In this document: positions 1 through 7,006 of the stretch, piece after piece
How the letters are laid out: every line of letters begins with the position of its first letter
Numbering within the stretch: the first letter of the stretch is position 1
Assembly: GCA_910578735.1 (NCBI GenBank)
Contig: CAJTSQ010000038.1
Location: 1-21,492, forward strand
Length of the DNA stretch: 21,492 nt
Source: an uncultured Oscillospiraceae bacterium
GTDB taxonomy: Bacteria > Bacillota > Clostridia > Oscillospirales > Oscillospiraceae
Reading direction: 5' to 3'
Translations under genes and position numbers: made by a program
Notes under the pieces: generated by a model
What the model saw: the letters and a program-made list of their open reading frames with translations, nothing else
Databases searched by the model: none
What the model was told of the DNA's origin: nothing

Positions 1-2
1 CA

Positions 3-42
3 CCGCCTTCGGCGGCGGTCCCCCTCCCTTTGGCAAGGGAGG
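3..42. repeat. double-hairpin dispersed-repeat-like element
   Basis: Two adjacent hairpins: CCGCC/GGCGG (3-7 with 11-15), then CCTCCCTT/AAGGGAGG around TGGC (23-30 with 35-42). From general knowledge, short elements of this look are scattered between genes in Oscillospirales genomes. The element lies just before rsmD and may continue to the left of the window. It could also act as the terminator of the preceding gene, although no T-run follows it. Confidence 0.5.
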
Positions 43-65
43 CTTTGGAGAAAGGAAGATCGTCT

Positions 66-623
66 ATGCGTATTATATCCGGCTCCGCCCGGGGCCGTAA
101 GCTGAAGGAGCCCCAGGGGATGGACACCCGGCCCACCACCGACAAGGTGAAGGAGTCCCTGTTCAACATCATTCAGTTCGAACTGGAGGGCCGGCGGGTG
201 CTGGACCTCTTTGCCGGCACCGGCCAGCTGGGGCTGGAGGCCCTGTCCCGGGGGGCGGAGTACTGCACTTTTGTGGATCAGCGCCGGGAGGCGGCCGCCC
301 TGGTGAAGGAGAATGTGAAGCTGTGCCGGTTTGAGGACCGGTCCCGTGTGGCCCGGGAAGATGCACTGTCGTTCCTGTCCGTCTGCCGGGAAAAATTCGA
401 TGTGGTGTTCCTGGACCCGCCCTATCAGAGCGGTTTGTTGGAGAAATCCTTAAAATTGCTGACACAGTTTGACATTTTGCAGGAACATGGTATAATAGTC
501 TGCGAAAGCGGGACGGAGTGGTCCGTGCCCGCGCTGGAGTCCCCCTATGAGACGGGGCGGGAGTACCGGTATGGACAGATTAAGCTCACCATCTGCCGCC
601 GGTCCGGGAGCGTGAAGCGATGA
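66..623 (+). CDS. rsmD: 16S rRNA (guanine(966)-N2)-methyltransferase RsmD
   Basis: This is the 185-aa SAM-dependent methyltransferase that modifies G966 of 16S rRNA during 30S assembly. The N-terminus MRIISGSARGRKL is characteristic of the family. The SAM-binding motif VLDLFAGTGQLGLEALSRGA follows at about residues 43-62, and the catalytic (D/N)PPY motif appears as FLDPPY near residue 120. An in-frame ATG at 30 would add 12 residues, but ATG 66 is preferred because it has AAAGGAAG seven bases upstream and gives the family's usual N-terminus and length. The stop overlaps the coaD start (ATGA), so the two are translationally coupled; rsmD-coaD is a common Firmicute gene order. Nothing unusual was seen. 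Confidence 0.95.
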   Translation: MRIISGSARGRKLKEPQGMDTRPTTDKVKESLFNIIQFELEGRRVLDLFAGTGQLGLEALSRGAEYCTFVDQRREAAALVKENVKLCRFEDRSRVAREDALSFLSVCREKFDVVFLDPPYQSGLLEKSLKLLTQFDILQEHGIIVCESGTEWSVPALESPYETGREYRYGQIKLTICRRSGSVKR

Positions 624-1117
624 GCACAGCTATCTATCCGGGCAGCTTCGACCCGGTGACCTTGGGGCACCTGAACATCATCAAGCGGGCCGCCGCCTGC
701 TTCGACAAGGTAATCGTGTGCGTCATGGTAAACTCGAATAAAACGGGGATGTTCACCCCGGAGGAACGGGTGGAGCTGCTGAAAAAGTCCACCGCCCGGT
801 TCCCCAATGTGGAGGTAGACTTTTCCAGCGAGCTGCTGGCGGCCTACGCCAAGCGGCGGAAGGCCCGCGTGGTGGTGAAGGGGCTGCGGGCGGTATCTGA
901 TTTTGAGCAGGAGGTCCAAATGGCTGTCATCAACCGGCATCTGAATCCCAAACTGGAGACCATGTTCCTGGCCTCCAGTGAAAAGTATACTTACCTCAGC
1001 TCGACGATTGTCAAAGAGATGGCCCGGTATGGGGCCAACCTGGCGGATTTTGTCCCCAGGGAAATCGTGGATGATGTAAACCGGCGCATGAGTGAGATGG
1101 AAGGAAAGGAAGGCTGA
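620..1117 (+). CDS. coaD: pantetheine-phosphate adenylyltransferase (PPAT)
   Basis: A 165-aa cytosolic enzyme that transfers AMP from ATP to 4'-phosphopantetheine, the penultimate step of coenzyme A synthesis. The N-terminal nucleotidyltransferase signature YPGSFDPVTLGHLNII contains the (T/H)xGH motif as TLGH. The C-terminal LSSTIVKEMARYG corresponds to the conserved ISSTxVKE motif, and VVKGLRAVSDFEQE matches the central family block. Length is typical. The ATG overlaps the rsmD stop by four bases, and the next gene starts three bases after the coaD stop, so all three appear to be one operon ending at the terminator near 1711. Confidence 0.97.
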   Translation: MSTAIYPGSFDPVTLGHLNIIKRAAACFDKVIVCVMVNSNKTGMFTPEERVELLKKSTARFPNVEVDFSSELLAAYAKRRKARVVVKGLRAVSDFEQEVQMAVINRHLNPKLETMFLASSEKYTYLSSTIVKEMARYGANLADFVPREIVDDVNRRMSEMEGKEG

Positions 1118-1120
1118 CAG

Positions 1121-1654
1121 ATGGCAAGCGGTGTGGAAGAACTTTTGGATATGCTCTTTGATATGATCGATGAGGCCAAAAATGCCCCTTTGGCCAGCGA
1201 CAAGTGTGTGATCGAGCGGGACAGGGCCCTGGACCTGATTGATGACATCCGCAGCCAGTTCCCCATGGAGCTGACCGAGGCCCGGAAGATGATGGCCCGC
1301 CGGGCCGAGATGGAGGCGGAGGCCAAGCGCAAGGCGGAGGCCATTGTCCGTTCTGCAGAGGAGCGGGCCAAACAGCTGCTGGCTGCGGACAGCATTGCCC
1401 TCCAGGCCCGGCAGCGGGCCAACGACATGATGCGCCAGGCGGAGGAGCGCAGCCGGGAGCTGAAGCGTTCAGCCAACGAGTACTGTGAGGATGCCCTGCG
1501 CCGCACTGAGGAGGCTGTGGCCGAGGCATATAACGAGATCAAACAGTCCCGCTCCCGCTTCCGGGCCGCCGCCGCTGCAATCTCCACCGCGCCTCCCGGC
1601 GGCCAGACTCCGGGAGGAAGGGCCGTCTATGATGCGGCATCAGAGCAGGATTAA
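1121..1654 (+). CDS. coiled-coil protein, DivIVA/ATP-synthase-b-like, function unknown
   Basis: A 177-aa protein with no signal peptide or membrane segment. After a short acidic N-terminus (VEELLDMLFDMIDEAKNAP), residues about 50-150 are almost continuously charged and Ala-rich, with runs such as RRAEMEAEAKRKAEAIVRSAEERAKQ, typical of a long coiled coil. The tail (about 155-177) is Gly/Pro-rich and probably disordered. Similar proteins follow coaD in clostridia and are often annotated loosely as ATPase or DivIVA-like; no ATPase motif is present here. The start ATG lies three bases after the coaD stop, with its AGGAAGG ribosome site inside the end of coaD. A structural or division-linked role is possible but not shown. 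Confidence 0.85.
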   Translation: MASGVEELLDMLFDMIDEAKNAPLASDKCVIERDRALDLIDDIRSQFPMELTEARKMMARRAEMEAEAKRKAEAIVRSAEERAKQLLAADSIALQARQRANDMMRQAEERSRELKRSANEYCEDALRRTEEAVAEAYNEIKQSRSRFRAAAAAISTAPPGGQTPGGRAVYDAASEQD

Positions 1655-1671
1655 GAGAATATCAGATGAAG

Positions 1672-1721
1672 ACCGGTCTCTTGAGGAGTGGACAGCTCCG
1701 CGAGGGCCGGTTAAATTTTTT
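1672..1721 (+). terminator. rho-independent terminator after the rsmD-coaD operon
   Basis: The outer stem ACCGG (1672-1676) pairs with CCGGT (1707-1711), an inner GGAG/CTCC stem continues the hairpin, and the sequence then runs into TAAATTTTTT. It separates the rsmD-coaD operon from the sigma factor gene. Confidence 0.75.
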
Positions 1722-1728
1722 CAGGCGA

Positions 1729-1757
1729 TGAAAAAAAGAGTCCCTGTGAATCGTGTT
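1729..1757 (+). promoter_or_regulatory. possible ECF-type promoter (autoregulatory) for the sigma factor gene
   Basis: TGAAAA (1729-1734), a 17-nt spacer and CGTGTT (1752-1757) resemble the TGAAAC / CGTATA pattern of Bacillus ECF sigma factors and sit about 24 bases before the start codon. ECF genes commonly drive their own transcription. The match is partial. Confidence 0.35.
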
Positions 1758-1780
1758 AAAGGTGAAGGGAGTTGAGGAAC

Positions 1781-2260
1781 GTGGTCTCAACCGGTACCGA
1801 AGAGACTGTATGCCGCCTTGTGCGGGAGTACAGCGACATGCTGCTCCATCTGGCCTGTACCCGGCTGTCCTGCGTGAGTGACGCAGAGGACGCGGTGCAG
1901 GAGGTGTTTCTGCGGCTGTTGACCGCTCCCGTCTCATTCCGGGACGCCGGACATGAGAAAGCATGGCTGATCCGCGCGACCCTTCACCGAGCCAGCGATA
2001 TCCGCCGCCAGGCGGAGAAGCGGAATGTCCCGCTGGAGGAGGCGGCCTGGCGGGAAGCTCCGGAGCCGGAGAGCAGTTTGCTCCGGGCCGTGCAGGCCTT
2101 GCCAGAGAAGTACAGCACAGTGATTCACCTGTACTACTACGAGGGGTATTCCATCAAGGAGATCGGGAAGCTACTGGGCCTGCCCGCCGCCACAGTGGGC
2201 ACTCGGCTGGCCCGCAGCCGGGAGCGGCTGCGGAGTATGCTGAAGGAGGAGATCGTATGA
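1781..2260 (+). CDS. ECF-subfamily RNA polymerase sigma factor
   Basis: A protein of about 159 aa with only regions sigma-2 and sigma-4, as in extracytoplasmic-function sigma factors. Region 2 includes YSDMLLHLACTRLSCVSDAEDAVQEVFLRLL, with the DAEDAVQEVF core-binding helix. Region 4 includes LPEKYSTVIHLYYYEGYSIKEIGKLLGLPAATVGTRLARSRERL, the -35-binding helix-turn-helix. A TTG at 1772 is also in frame, but AAGGGAG (1765-1771) abuts it and sits nine bases before GTG 1781, so GTG is preferred. The stop overlaps the next gene (ATGA), the usual layout for a sigma factor and its membrane anti-sigma factor. The inducing signal cannot be read from the sequence. Confidence 0.9.
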   Translation: MVSTGTEETVCRLVREYSDMLLHLACTRLSCVSDAEDAVQEVFLRLLTAPVSFRDAGHEKAWLIRATLHRASDIRRQAEKRNVPLEEAAWREAPEPESSLLRAVQALPEKYSTVIHLYYYEGYSIKEIGKLLGLPAATVGTRLARSRERLRSMLKEEIV

Positions 2261-3171
2261 ACTGGGAGGAGTACCGAAAAGCAATGGACGCGCTTCCCTT
2301 TTCCGCCAGCTTTCAGGAGCGGACGGAGGAGCTGGTGCGTCAACAGGCACAATCAGAAAAGGAGTGTATGATGATGAAGAAGAAAGGTTTTGTCCGGGCT
2401 GTATCGATTGCCGCGGCGGTAGCCCTGCTTACCGTGTCCGCCTACGCCGCCTCCCGGTGGCTCAGTCCCGCCCAGGTGGCGGAACTGCATGAAGACCCCG
2501 TGCTGGCCCAGGCCTTTGAGAGCGAGGACGCCATCAAGGTTAACCAGACAGCCCAGACTGGCGATCTAGCCGTCACCCTGGCGGGACTGGTGTCGGGGGA
2601 GAATCTGTCCCGCTGGACCAGCGAGGCCGACCAGGCGCGCACTTACGCGGTAATGATTTTAGAGAGCCTGGACGGTACGCCGCTGGACCGGGAGGATTTT
2701 CCGCTTACCGAGTACACGGTTACCCCTCTGGTGGCCGGCTTTACGCCTTGGTCGGTGAACAGCTGGACCCTGAACGCGGGAGTTTCCCTCCTGGAGCGAG
2801 ACGGGGTGCTCTACTACCTGCTGGATGTTCAGAGCATCGAGATGTTTGCGGACCACAGGGTGTACCTGGCCTTCTACCAGGGGTCCGCGCCCAACCGGGA
2901 CACCTTCACCATGGCGGAGGACGGGACCATTCAATTTGCGGAAGACTTTGAAGGCCCCTGCGCTCTGTTCACCCTGCCCCTGAATGCAAGCAAAGCCGAC
3001 CCCGCAGCTGTGGAGCAATTCATAGCTGGCAGCGGCCTGGATCGGGAGCAGTTTACCACCGTCGGGCCTGACGACGGTACAACGTATACCACCCATGAGA
3101 CCGAGGACGAGAACGGCAAGCATATTGAGATCGTGCCCCAGGAGCCGTCCGCCAGTGAACTGGCCCGGTAG
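2257..3171 (+). CDS. single-pass membrane protein, probable anti-sigma factor with extracellular domain
   Basis: A 304-aa protein starting at the ATG that overlaps the sigma factor stop. Residues 1-45 form a charged cytosolic part; one membrane helix follows at about 47-66 (VRAVSIAAAVALLTVSAYAA); the remaining roughly 235 residues would lie outside the cell. The layout resembles DUF4179-type proteins paired with ECF sigma factors in Firmicutes, though I cannot confirm the family. No zinc-binding HxxxCxxC anti-sigma signature is seen in the short cytosolic part. The outer domain has no motif I recognise; it is acidic with a polar C-terminal tail. The role as sigma inhibitor is inferred from gene order, overlap and topology. 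A terminator follows at 3289-3316. Confidence 0.75.
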   Translation: MNWEEYRKAMDALPFSASFQERTEELVRQQAQSEKECMMMKKKGFVRAVSIAAAVALLTVSAYAASRWLSPAQVAELHEDPVLAQAFESEDAIKVNQTAQTGDLAVTLAGLVSGENLSRWTSEADQARTYAVMILESLDGTPLDREDFPLTEYTVTPLVAGFTPWSVNSWTLNAGVSLLERDGVLYYLLDVQSIEMFADHRVYLAFYQGSAPNRDTFTMAEDGTIQFAEDFEGPCALFTLPLNASKADPAAVEQFIAGSGLDREQFTTVGPDDGTTYTTHETEDENGKHIEIVPQEPSASELAR

Positions 3172-3288
3172 CTGGAGGCGGCATATCCGTTATCCTGTTC
3201 TCAAACGCCAAGGCCCTAGAGGACGCCGGTGATGCTGCGGCCCGGGCGACCGAGAATGGAATTGGTATGAGCGTTAATTGATGATAAC

Positions 3289-3316
3289 CAGCCCCCGCCG
3301 TTTCGGCGGAGGGCTG
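3289..3316 (+). terminator. rho-independent terminator after the sigma/anti-sigma operon
   Basis: CAGCCC-CCGCCG (3289-3300) pairs with CGGCGG-A-GGGCTG (3304-3316), giving 12 bp with one bulged A, followed by ATTTATTGTTTCTT. The gene-sparse stretch 3172-3588 holds this terminator, two sigma-E-like promoters and spoVM. A short open frame without a start codon lies at 3156-3278 (see findings). Confidence 0.75.
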
Positions 3317-3368
3317 ATTTATTGTTTCTTCCTGCTATTGAGTTTTTAGATGATGCAATGGGAACTTG

Positions 3369-3396
3369 TCACATCTTCACCGACTCCGCATAGGAT
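3369..3396 (+). promoter_or_regulatory. weak sigma-E-like promoter upstream of spoVM
   Basis: TCACATC (3369-3375), a 13-nt spacer and CATAGGAT (3389-3396) partly match the sigma-E pattern (K)MATATT / CATACAHT. The predicted start is about 40 bases before the spoVM ATG. The match is weaker than for sipL and spoIVA. Confidence 0.4.
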
Positions 3397-3442
3397 AAAA
3401 CAGCCGTCAACGGCAAATCCAACAGGGAGGGGAGGCGTTTTC

Positions 3443-3514
3443 ATGGGTATCGTGGTGGTACGTTCCCCCAAGTGCCTGCGGGGACTGCTGCGCAAGATTT
3501 TTAAGGTGAAGTAG
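3443..3514 (+). CDS. spoVM: SpoVM-like peptide (stage V sporulation protein M)
   Basis: A 23-aa amphipathic, Lys/Arg-rich peptide beginning MGIVVVRSPKCLRGLL. B. subtilis SpoVM (26 aa) shares at matching positions Pro9, Lys10, Leu12, Gly14 and Arg17; Pro9 is known to be important for its function. SpoVM inserts into the outer forespore membrane, senses positive curvature and recruits SpoIVA, thereby starting coat assembly. The ribosome site GGGAGGGGAGG is very strong and sits seven bases before the ATG. A sigma-E-like promoter lies upstream, and the next two coat-foundation genes are sipL and spoIVA, which strongly supports the call. Differences from Bacillus are Cys at position 11 instead of Phe and a C-terminus three residues shorter. 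Confidence 0.85.
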   Translation: MGIVVVRSPKCLRGLLRKIFKVK

Positions 3515-3517
3515 GGG

Positions 3518-3546
3518 TCATACTTACAGGTTCCCGGGCATATAGT
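3518..3546 (+). promoter_or_regulatory. sigma-E-type promoter of sipL
   Basis: TCATACT (3518-3524), a 14-nt spacer and CATATAGT (3539-3546): 6/7 and 6/8 matches to the sigma-E consensus. It starts right after the spoVM stop and about 40 bases before the sipL ATG. Confidence 0.65.
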
Positions 3547-3588
3547 GTCAACAAAGCCAGCTGACATTATGACAAGGGAGAGGACAAC

Positions 3589-5109
3589 ATGGAATTTGAC
3601 CGTGATACGATCATCAGCTATGAGACGGTGGCACAGACGACCCTGTGTCAGGAGGAGACTCAGGAGAGCATTGTGCCCGACGCCTGCCCGGACATCCTGC
3701 GCATCGTGGATGTCTGCGGTCAGGCGACCCTCAGCGGCAAGCAGGCCCGAGAGGGGGCAGCTCAGGTAACCGGTATGGTGCGGGCCTGCATCCTCTACCA
3801 GCCGGAGGGGGGCGGAGGCCTGAGGCGGGTGGAGGTAAGCCTGCCCTTTACCTGCCAGGCGGAGGCCCCCGGCCTGACCGAGCGGGGGACTGTGCTGGCC
3901 AGCCCCCGGCTGCGGCGGGCGGAGGCCCGGGCCCTCAACCCCCGCAAGGTGCTGCTGCGGGTGGACCTGGCGGTGGACGTTACCGCCTGTCAGCCGGTGG
4001 AACGCCCCATCTGCTGCGGTGTGGACAACCCGGAGGAGGAGGGCGTGTGTCAGCGCCAGTACCAGGGGGAAGATTACCAGCTGTGCGCCGTCCAGGAGAA
4101 GCCCTTCGCCTTCTCCGACCAGGTGCGGCTCCAATCCGGCTCCGGGGAGGCCCCCGTCCTGCTGGCCAGCCGGGTCCAGCCGGTGTGTACCGAGAGCAAG
4201 CTGATTGGAACCAAGCTGATATTCAAGGGGATGGTGGAACTATTCCTCCTGCTCCAGGAGCCGGGAGGCACGATCACCTCCGGCCATGAGTCCATGCCCT
4301 TCTCCCAGATCATTGAGGCGCCCTCGGCAGGGGAGGAGGGGGACTGCCAGGTGGAGGTAGAGGTGGCCTCCTTCCACTGTGAACCCGCCCCCGGAGACAG
4401 CCGGGAGCTGGAGGTCTCGCTGGAGCTGCTGGCCCAGGCGATGGTGTACAGCCACCGGCCGGTGACCCTCTTGCAGGACCTGTACAGCACCAGCCATTTG
4501 ATGGAGGTAGAGCGGGAAAACCAGATATTGTGCCGGCTGGGGGAGCAGTCGGTCCGGCCCCAGGCAGTCCGGGAGCTGCTGGAGACGGGGGAGATGGTCC
4601 GTTCCATTGTGGACGCCAGGCTGGCCCTGGGTCAGGTGACCCAGAATCGGGAGGGCAGTGAGCTGGTCCTCACGGTGGACGCCTGGATCAGCGTGCTGTA
4701 CCTGGACGAGAACGAGCTGGTGCAGTGCGTGCAGCGGTCCATCCCCGTGTCCTGCCGCCTGGACAGCCCGGAAAACGCCCGGTGTTCCTGTTTCTGCGCC
4801 TGTCCGGGAGAGGTGTTCGCCGCCCCCGCCGCCGGCGGGGTGGAGGTGCGCTTCACGGTGGAATTTCACTGTCTGACCACTGAGACAACGGCCGTCCCAT
4901 CGGTGACCAGCGCCAAATTGGGGGAGGCCAGGGGGGCCGGGGAGGGCCAGCGGCCCTCTGTGGTGCTGCGGATGCCCTCCCCCGGGGAGGAGCTGTGGGA
5001 CATCGCCAAGGCCCACGGCACCACCATGGAGCAGATTCTCCAGGCCAACGAGCTGGAGGAGGAAGCCCTGCCCTATGGGCGGATGCTCCTGATCCCCAGC
5101 ATCAGGTAA
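3589..5109 (+). CDS. sipL: SipL-like spore coat morphogenetic protein (DUF3794/SPOCS repeats plus LysM)
   Basis: A 506-aa protein, nearly the same length as Clostridioides difficile SipL, the functional counterpart of Bacillus SpoVID. Its N-terminal half contains SPOCS/DUF3794-type sequence (for example IVPDACPDILRIVDVCGQATL, about residues 28-48), and related beta-rich segments recur around 160-230 and 310-420. The C-terminus (about 457-506, including PGEELWDIAKAHGTTMEQILQAN) is a LysM domain, which in SipL binds SpoIVA. There is no signal peptide or membrane helix, as expected for a mother-cell cytosolic coat protein. AAGGGAGAGG precedes the ATG at 3589. Neighbours are spoVM upstream and spoIVA downstream. 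A perfect terminator follows. The SipL name rests on architecture, length and context. Confidence 0.88.
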   Translation: MEFDRDTIISYETVAQTTLCQEETQESIVPDACPDILRIVDVCGQATLSGKQAREGAAQVTGMVRACILYQPEGGGGLRRVEVSLPFTCQAEAPGLTERGTVLASPRLRRAEARALNPRKVLLRVDLAVDVTACQPVERPICCGVDNPEEEGVCQRQYQGEDYQLCAVQEKPFAFSDQVRLQSGSGEAPVLLASRVQPVCTESKLIGTKLIFKGMVELFLLLQEPGGTITSGHESMPFSQIIEAPSAGEEGDCQVEVEVASFHCEPAPGDSRELEVSLELLAQAMVYSHRPVTLLQDLYSTSHLMEVERENQILCRLGEQSVRPQAVRELLETGEMVRSIVDARLALGQVTQNREGSELVLTVDAWISVLYLDENELVQCVQRSIPVSCRLDSPENARCSCFCACPGEVFAAPAAGGVEVRFTVEFHCLTTETTAVPSVTSAKLGEARGAGEGQRPSVVLRMPSPGEELWDIAKAHGTTMEQILQANELEEEALPYGRMLLIPSIR

Positions 5110-5115
5110 AATCAA

Positions 5116-5141
5116 GAGGCAGACCCAAACGGGTCTGCCTC
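5116..5141 (+). terminator. rho-independent terminator after sipL
   Basis: A perfect 11-bp stem GAGGCAGACCC (5116-5126) / GGGTCTGCCTC (5131-5141) with AAAC loop, followed by TGTTTGCTG. It could also serve the convergent minus-strand small gene that ends at 5158. Confidence 0.8.
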
Positions 5142-5157
5142 TGTTTGCTGTCAGATA

Positions 5158-5307
5158 TCAGGTTTCCTGATCCTTTGCCTCTGCAATGGTGTCGATCAGA
5201 TCGCACAATTCCTGGTTTGTGTAATCCTTTCCGCTCTTTTTAATCAGCCGGCGCAGTTCATAAAGAACAGCTTGTTGTGTGTCCTTACGGTCCTTTTCGG
5301 TTCCCAT
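5158..5307 (-). CDS. 49-aa hypothetical protein, unrecognised
   Basis: A short open frame (MGTEKDRKDTQQAVLYELRR at its start) on the minus strand between sipL and spoIVA. Coding support: GGAGGTGAA seven to eight bases before the ATG (5305-5307), and a -10 TATAAT (5356-5361) with TTGCGC 17 nt upstream. The product is soluble, charged and predicted mostly helical, with a repeated Leu spacing (LYELRRLIKK, LCDLIDTIAEA) suggesting two amphipathic helices. I know no family for it. It is divergent from spoIVA and convergent with sipL, and its codons are more AT-rich than those of its neighbours. It may be a small adaptor or regulator, but the sequence does not show this. Confidence 0.6.
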   Translation of the reverse strand: MGTEKDRKDTQQAVLYELRRLIKKSGKDYTNQELCDLIDTIAEAKDQET

Positions 5308-5355
5308 GAATTTCACCTCCGCTGTTGTTCAGTTTCATCTAACTGTCTCTATATT

Positions 5356-5384
5356 ATTATAGCATGGTTTTTGCAGTGGCGCAA
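5356..5384 (-). promoter_or_regulatory. vegetative promoter of the 49-aa gene
   Basis: On the minus strand, TTGCGC (5379-5384), a 17-nt spacer and a perfect TATAAT (5356-5361), about 49 bases before the ATG. Confidence 0.6.
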
Positions 5385-5448
5385 GGGGGAAATGAAAAAC
5401 GGCGGGGCGCGCAATGTTTTTTTGTTTTTGGACATTTTTTAGCTTTTG

Positions 5449-5477
5449 TTATATTCCACAGCTTATCCTCATACATT
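5449..5477 (+). promoter_or_regulatory. strong sigma-E-type promoter of spoIVA
   Basis: TTATATT (5449-5455), a 14-nt spacer and CATACATT (5470-5477). The -10 is a full match to the sigma-E consensus CATACAHT and the -35 is 6/7. It lies about 45 bases before the spoIVA start, as expected for a mother-cell gene. Confidence 0.8.
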
Positions 5478-5521
5478 GTAAGGAATTACCGGCTGACAGT
5501 GAGGCCGAAGGAGGAATTGCA

Positions 5522-7000
5522 GTGGAAGATCGCAAAATCTATGAGGATATTGCGCTCCGTACCGAGGGCGATATCTACATCGGCGTCGTGGGGCCGGTCC
5601 GGACAGGAAAATCCACCTTTATCAAGCGTTTTATGGAGACGCTGGTGATCCCCAACATCGAGAACGTCTACCGCCGGGAGCGGGCCCGGGACGAGCTGCC
5701 CCAGAGCGGCTCCGGCCGGACCATCATGACGGCGGAGCCCAAATTTGTCCCCGAGGAGGCGGTGGCGGTCCAGGTGGACGGCGGCGCGGCCTTTCAGATG
5801 CGGATGATCGACTGCGTGGGCTATCTGGTGCCCGGCGCGGTGGGCCAGCTGGAGGGGGAGACCGAGCGGATGGTGACCACCCCTTGGTTTGAGCACGAAA
5901 TCCCAATGGCGGAGGCCGCTGAGGTGGGCACCCGGAAGGTGATCTCGGAACACTCCACCATCGGCGTGGTGGTCACCACCGACGGCACCATCACCGACAT
6001 CCCCCGGGAGGACTACTTAGAGGCGGAGGAGCGGGTGATCTCCGAGCTGAAGGAATTGGGAAAACCCTTTGTGGTGCTGCTCAACTCCGCCAGCCCCAAC
6101 TCTGACCGGGCCCGGGCCATCCGGGCGGACATCGCCCAGCGGTACGATGTGACCTGTGTGGCGGCCAACTGCCTGGAGCTGGACCAGGAGGAGATTAACG
6201 GCATTTTGAAGTGTGTCCTCTACGAGTTCCCGGTGAAGGAGCTGGACCTGTTCCTGCCCCCCTGGGTGGACGCCCTGCCCCAGGAACACCCCATCAAGGC
6301 GGCGCTCTACGGGGCCATCCGGGAGGGGACCGCCCAGCTGCGGCGCATCCGGGATGTGGACAGTGCCGTGTCCTCTTTCCGGGACTGCGAGGTGGTCAGT
6401 GATGCCCGCATCTCTAACATCGATCTGGGAACCGGAGTGTCTGCAGCGCTGTTGGAGCTGCCCAGATCGCTGTTCTACAACACCCTGTCCCAGCAGTCGG
6501 GCTTTGAGATCGGTGACGACGGCGACCTGATGGCCCTGCTCACGGAGCTGGCCAGCGTCAAGAAGGCCTACGACAAGGTGGCCGACGCCCTCCAGCAGGT
6601 GGAGGAGACGGGCTACGGCATCGTGGTGCCCCCCATCGACTCCCTGGTGCTGGAGGAGCCGGAGATCATGAAGCAGGGGGGCCGGTACGGCGTGCGGCTG
6701 AAGGCCAGCGCCCCCTCCATCCACATGATTCGGGCGGATATCGAGACGGAGGTCTCCCCCATTGTAGGCGGGGAGAAGCAGAGCGAGGACATGATACACT
6801 ACCTCCTCCAGGAGTACGAGGGGGACTCCAGCCGCATCTGGGAGGCCAACATCTTTGGAAAATCCCTCCACGAGCTGGTGAACGAGGACCTGAACTCCAA
6901 AATCAACCGTATGCCCGAGGATGCCCGCACCAAGCTGCGGGAGACCCTCCAGCGGATTATCAACGAGGGCTCCGGCGGATTGATCTGTATTATTCTGTAA
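5522..7000 (+). CDS. spoIVA: stage IV sporulation protein A (coat basement ATPase)
   Basis: From GTG 5522 the protein is 492 aa, the same length as B. subtilis SpoIVA. SpoIVA polymerises on the forespore surface using ATP and forms the platform for the coat. The N-terminus (MEDRKIYEDIALRTEGDIYIG) is followed by Walker A GPVRTGKST with Lys30, at the same position as in Bacillus. The C-terminus, which binds SpoVM in Bacillus, is intact. An open frame extends upstream to an ATG at 5414, but that segment contains the promoter; AAGGAGG (5508-5514) lies seven bases before GTG 5522, so GTG is the start. Transcribed alone from the sigma-E-type promoter and ended by the hairpin at 7007-7030. Confidence 0.98.
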   Translation: MEDRKIYEDIALRTEGDIYIGVVGPVRTGKSTFIKRFMETLVIPNIENVYRRERARDELPQSGSGRTIMTAEPKFVPEEAVAVQVDGGAAFQMRMIDCVGYLVPGAVGQLEGETERMVTTPWFEHEIPMAEAAEVGTRKVISEHSTIGVVVTTDGTITDIPREDYLEAEERVISELKELGKPFVVLLNSASPNSDRARAIRADIAQRYDVTCVAANCLELDQEEINGILKCVLYEFPVKELDLFLPPWVDALPQEHPIKAALYGAIREGTAQLRRIRDVDSAVSSFRDCEVVSDARISNIDLGTGVSAALLELPRSLFYNTLSQQSGFEIGDDGDLMALLTELASVKKAYDKVADALQQVEETGYGIVVPPIDSLVLEEPEIMKQGGRYGVRLKASAPSIHMIRADIETEVSPIVGGEKQSEDMIHYLLQEYEGDSSRIWEANIFGKSLHELVNEDLNSKINRMPEDARTKLRETLQRIINEGSGGLICIIL

Positions 7001-7006
7001 AGGAAT

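Noticed and set aside
3346..4134. A 262-codon minus-strand frame spanning spoVM and the start of sipL
   Set aside because: It runs opposite two supported genes and their promoters, with no good start signals.
5414..5521. Upstream extension of spoIVA to an ATG at 5414, which would add a hydrophobic leader
   Set aside because: The segment contains the sigma-E-type promoter; GTG 5522 has an ideal ribosome site and gives the exact 492-aa family length.
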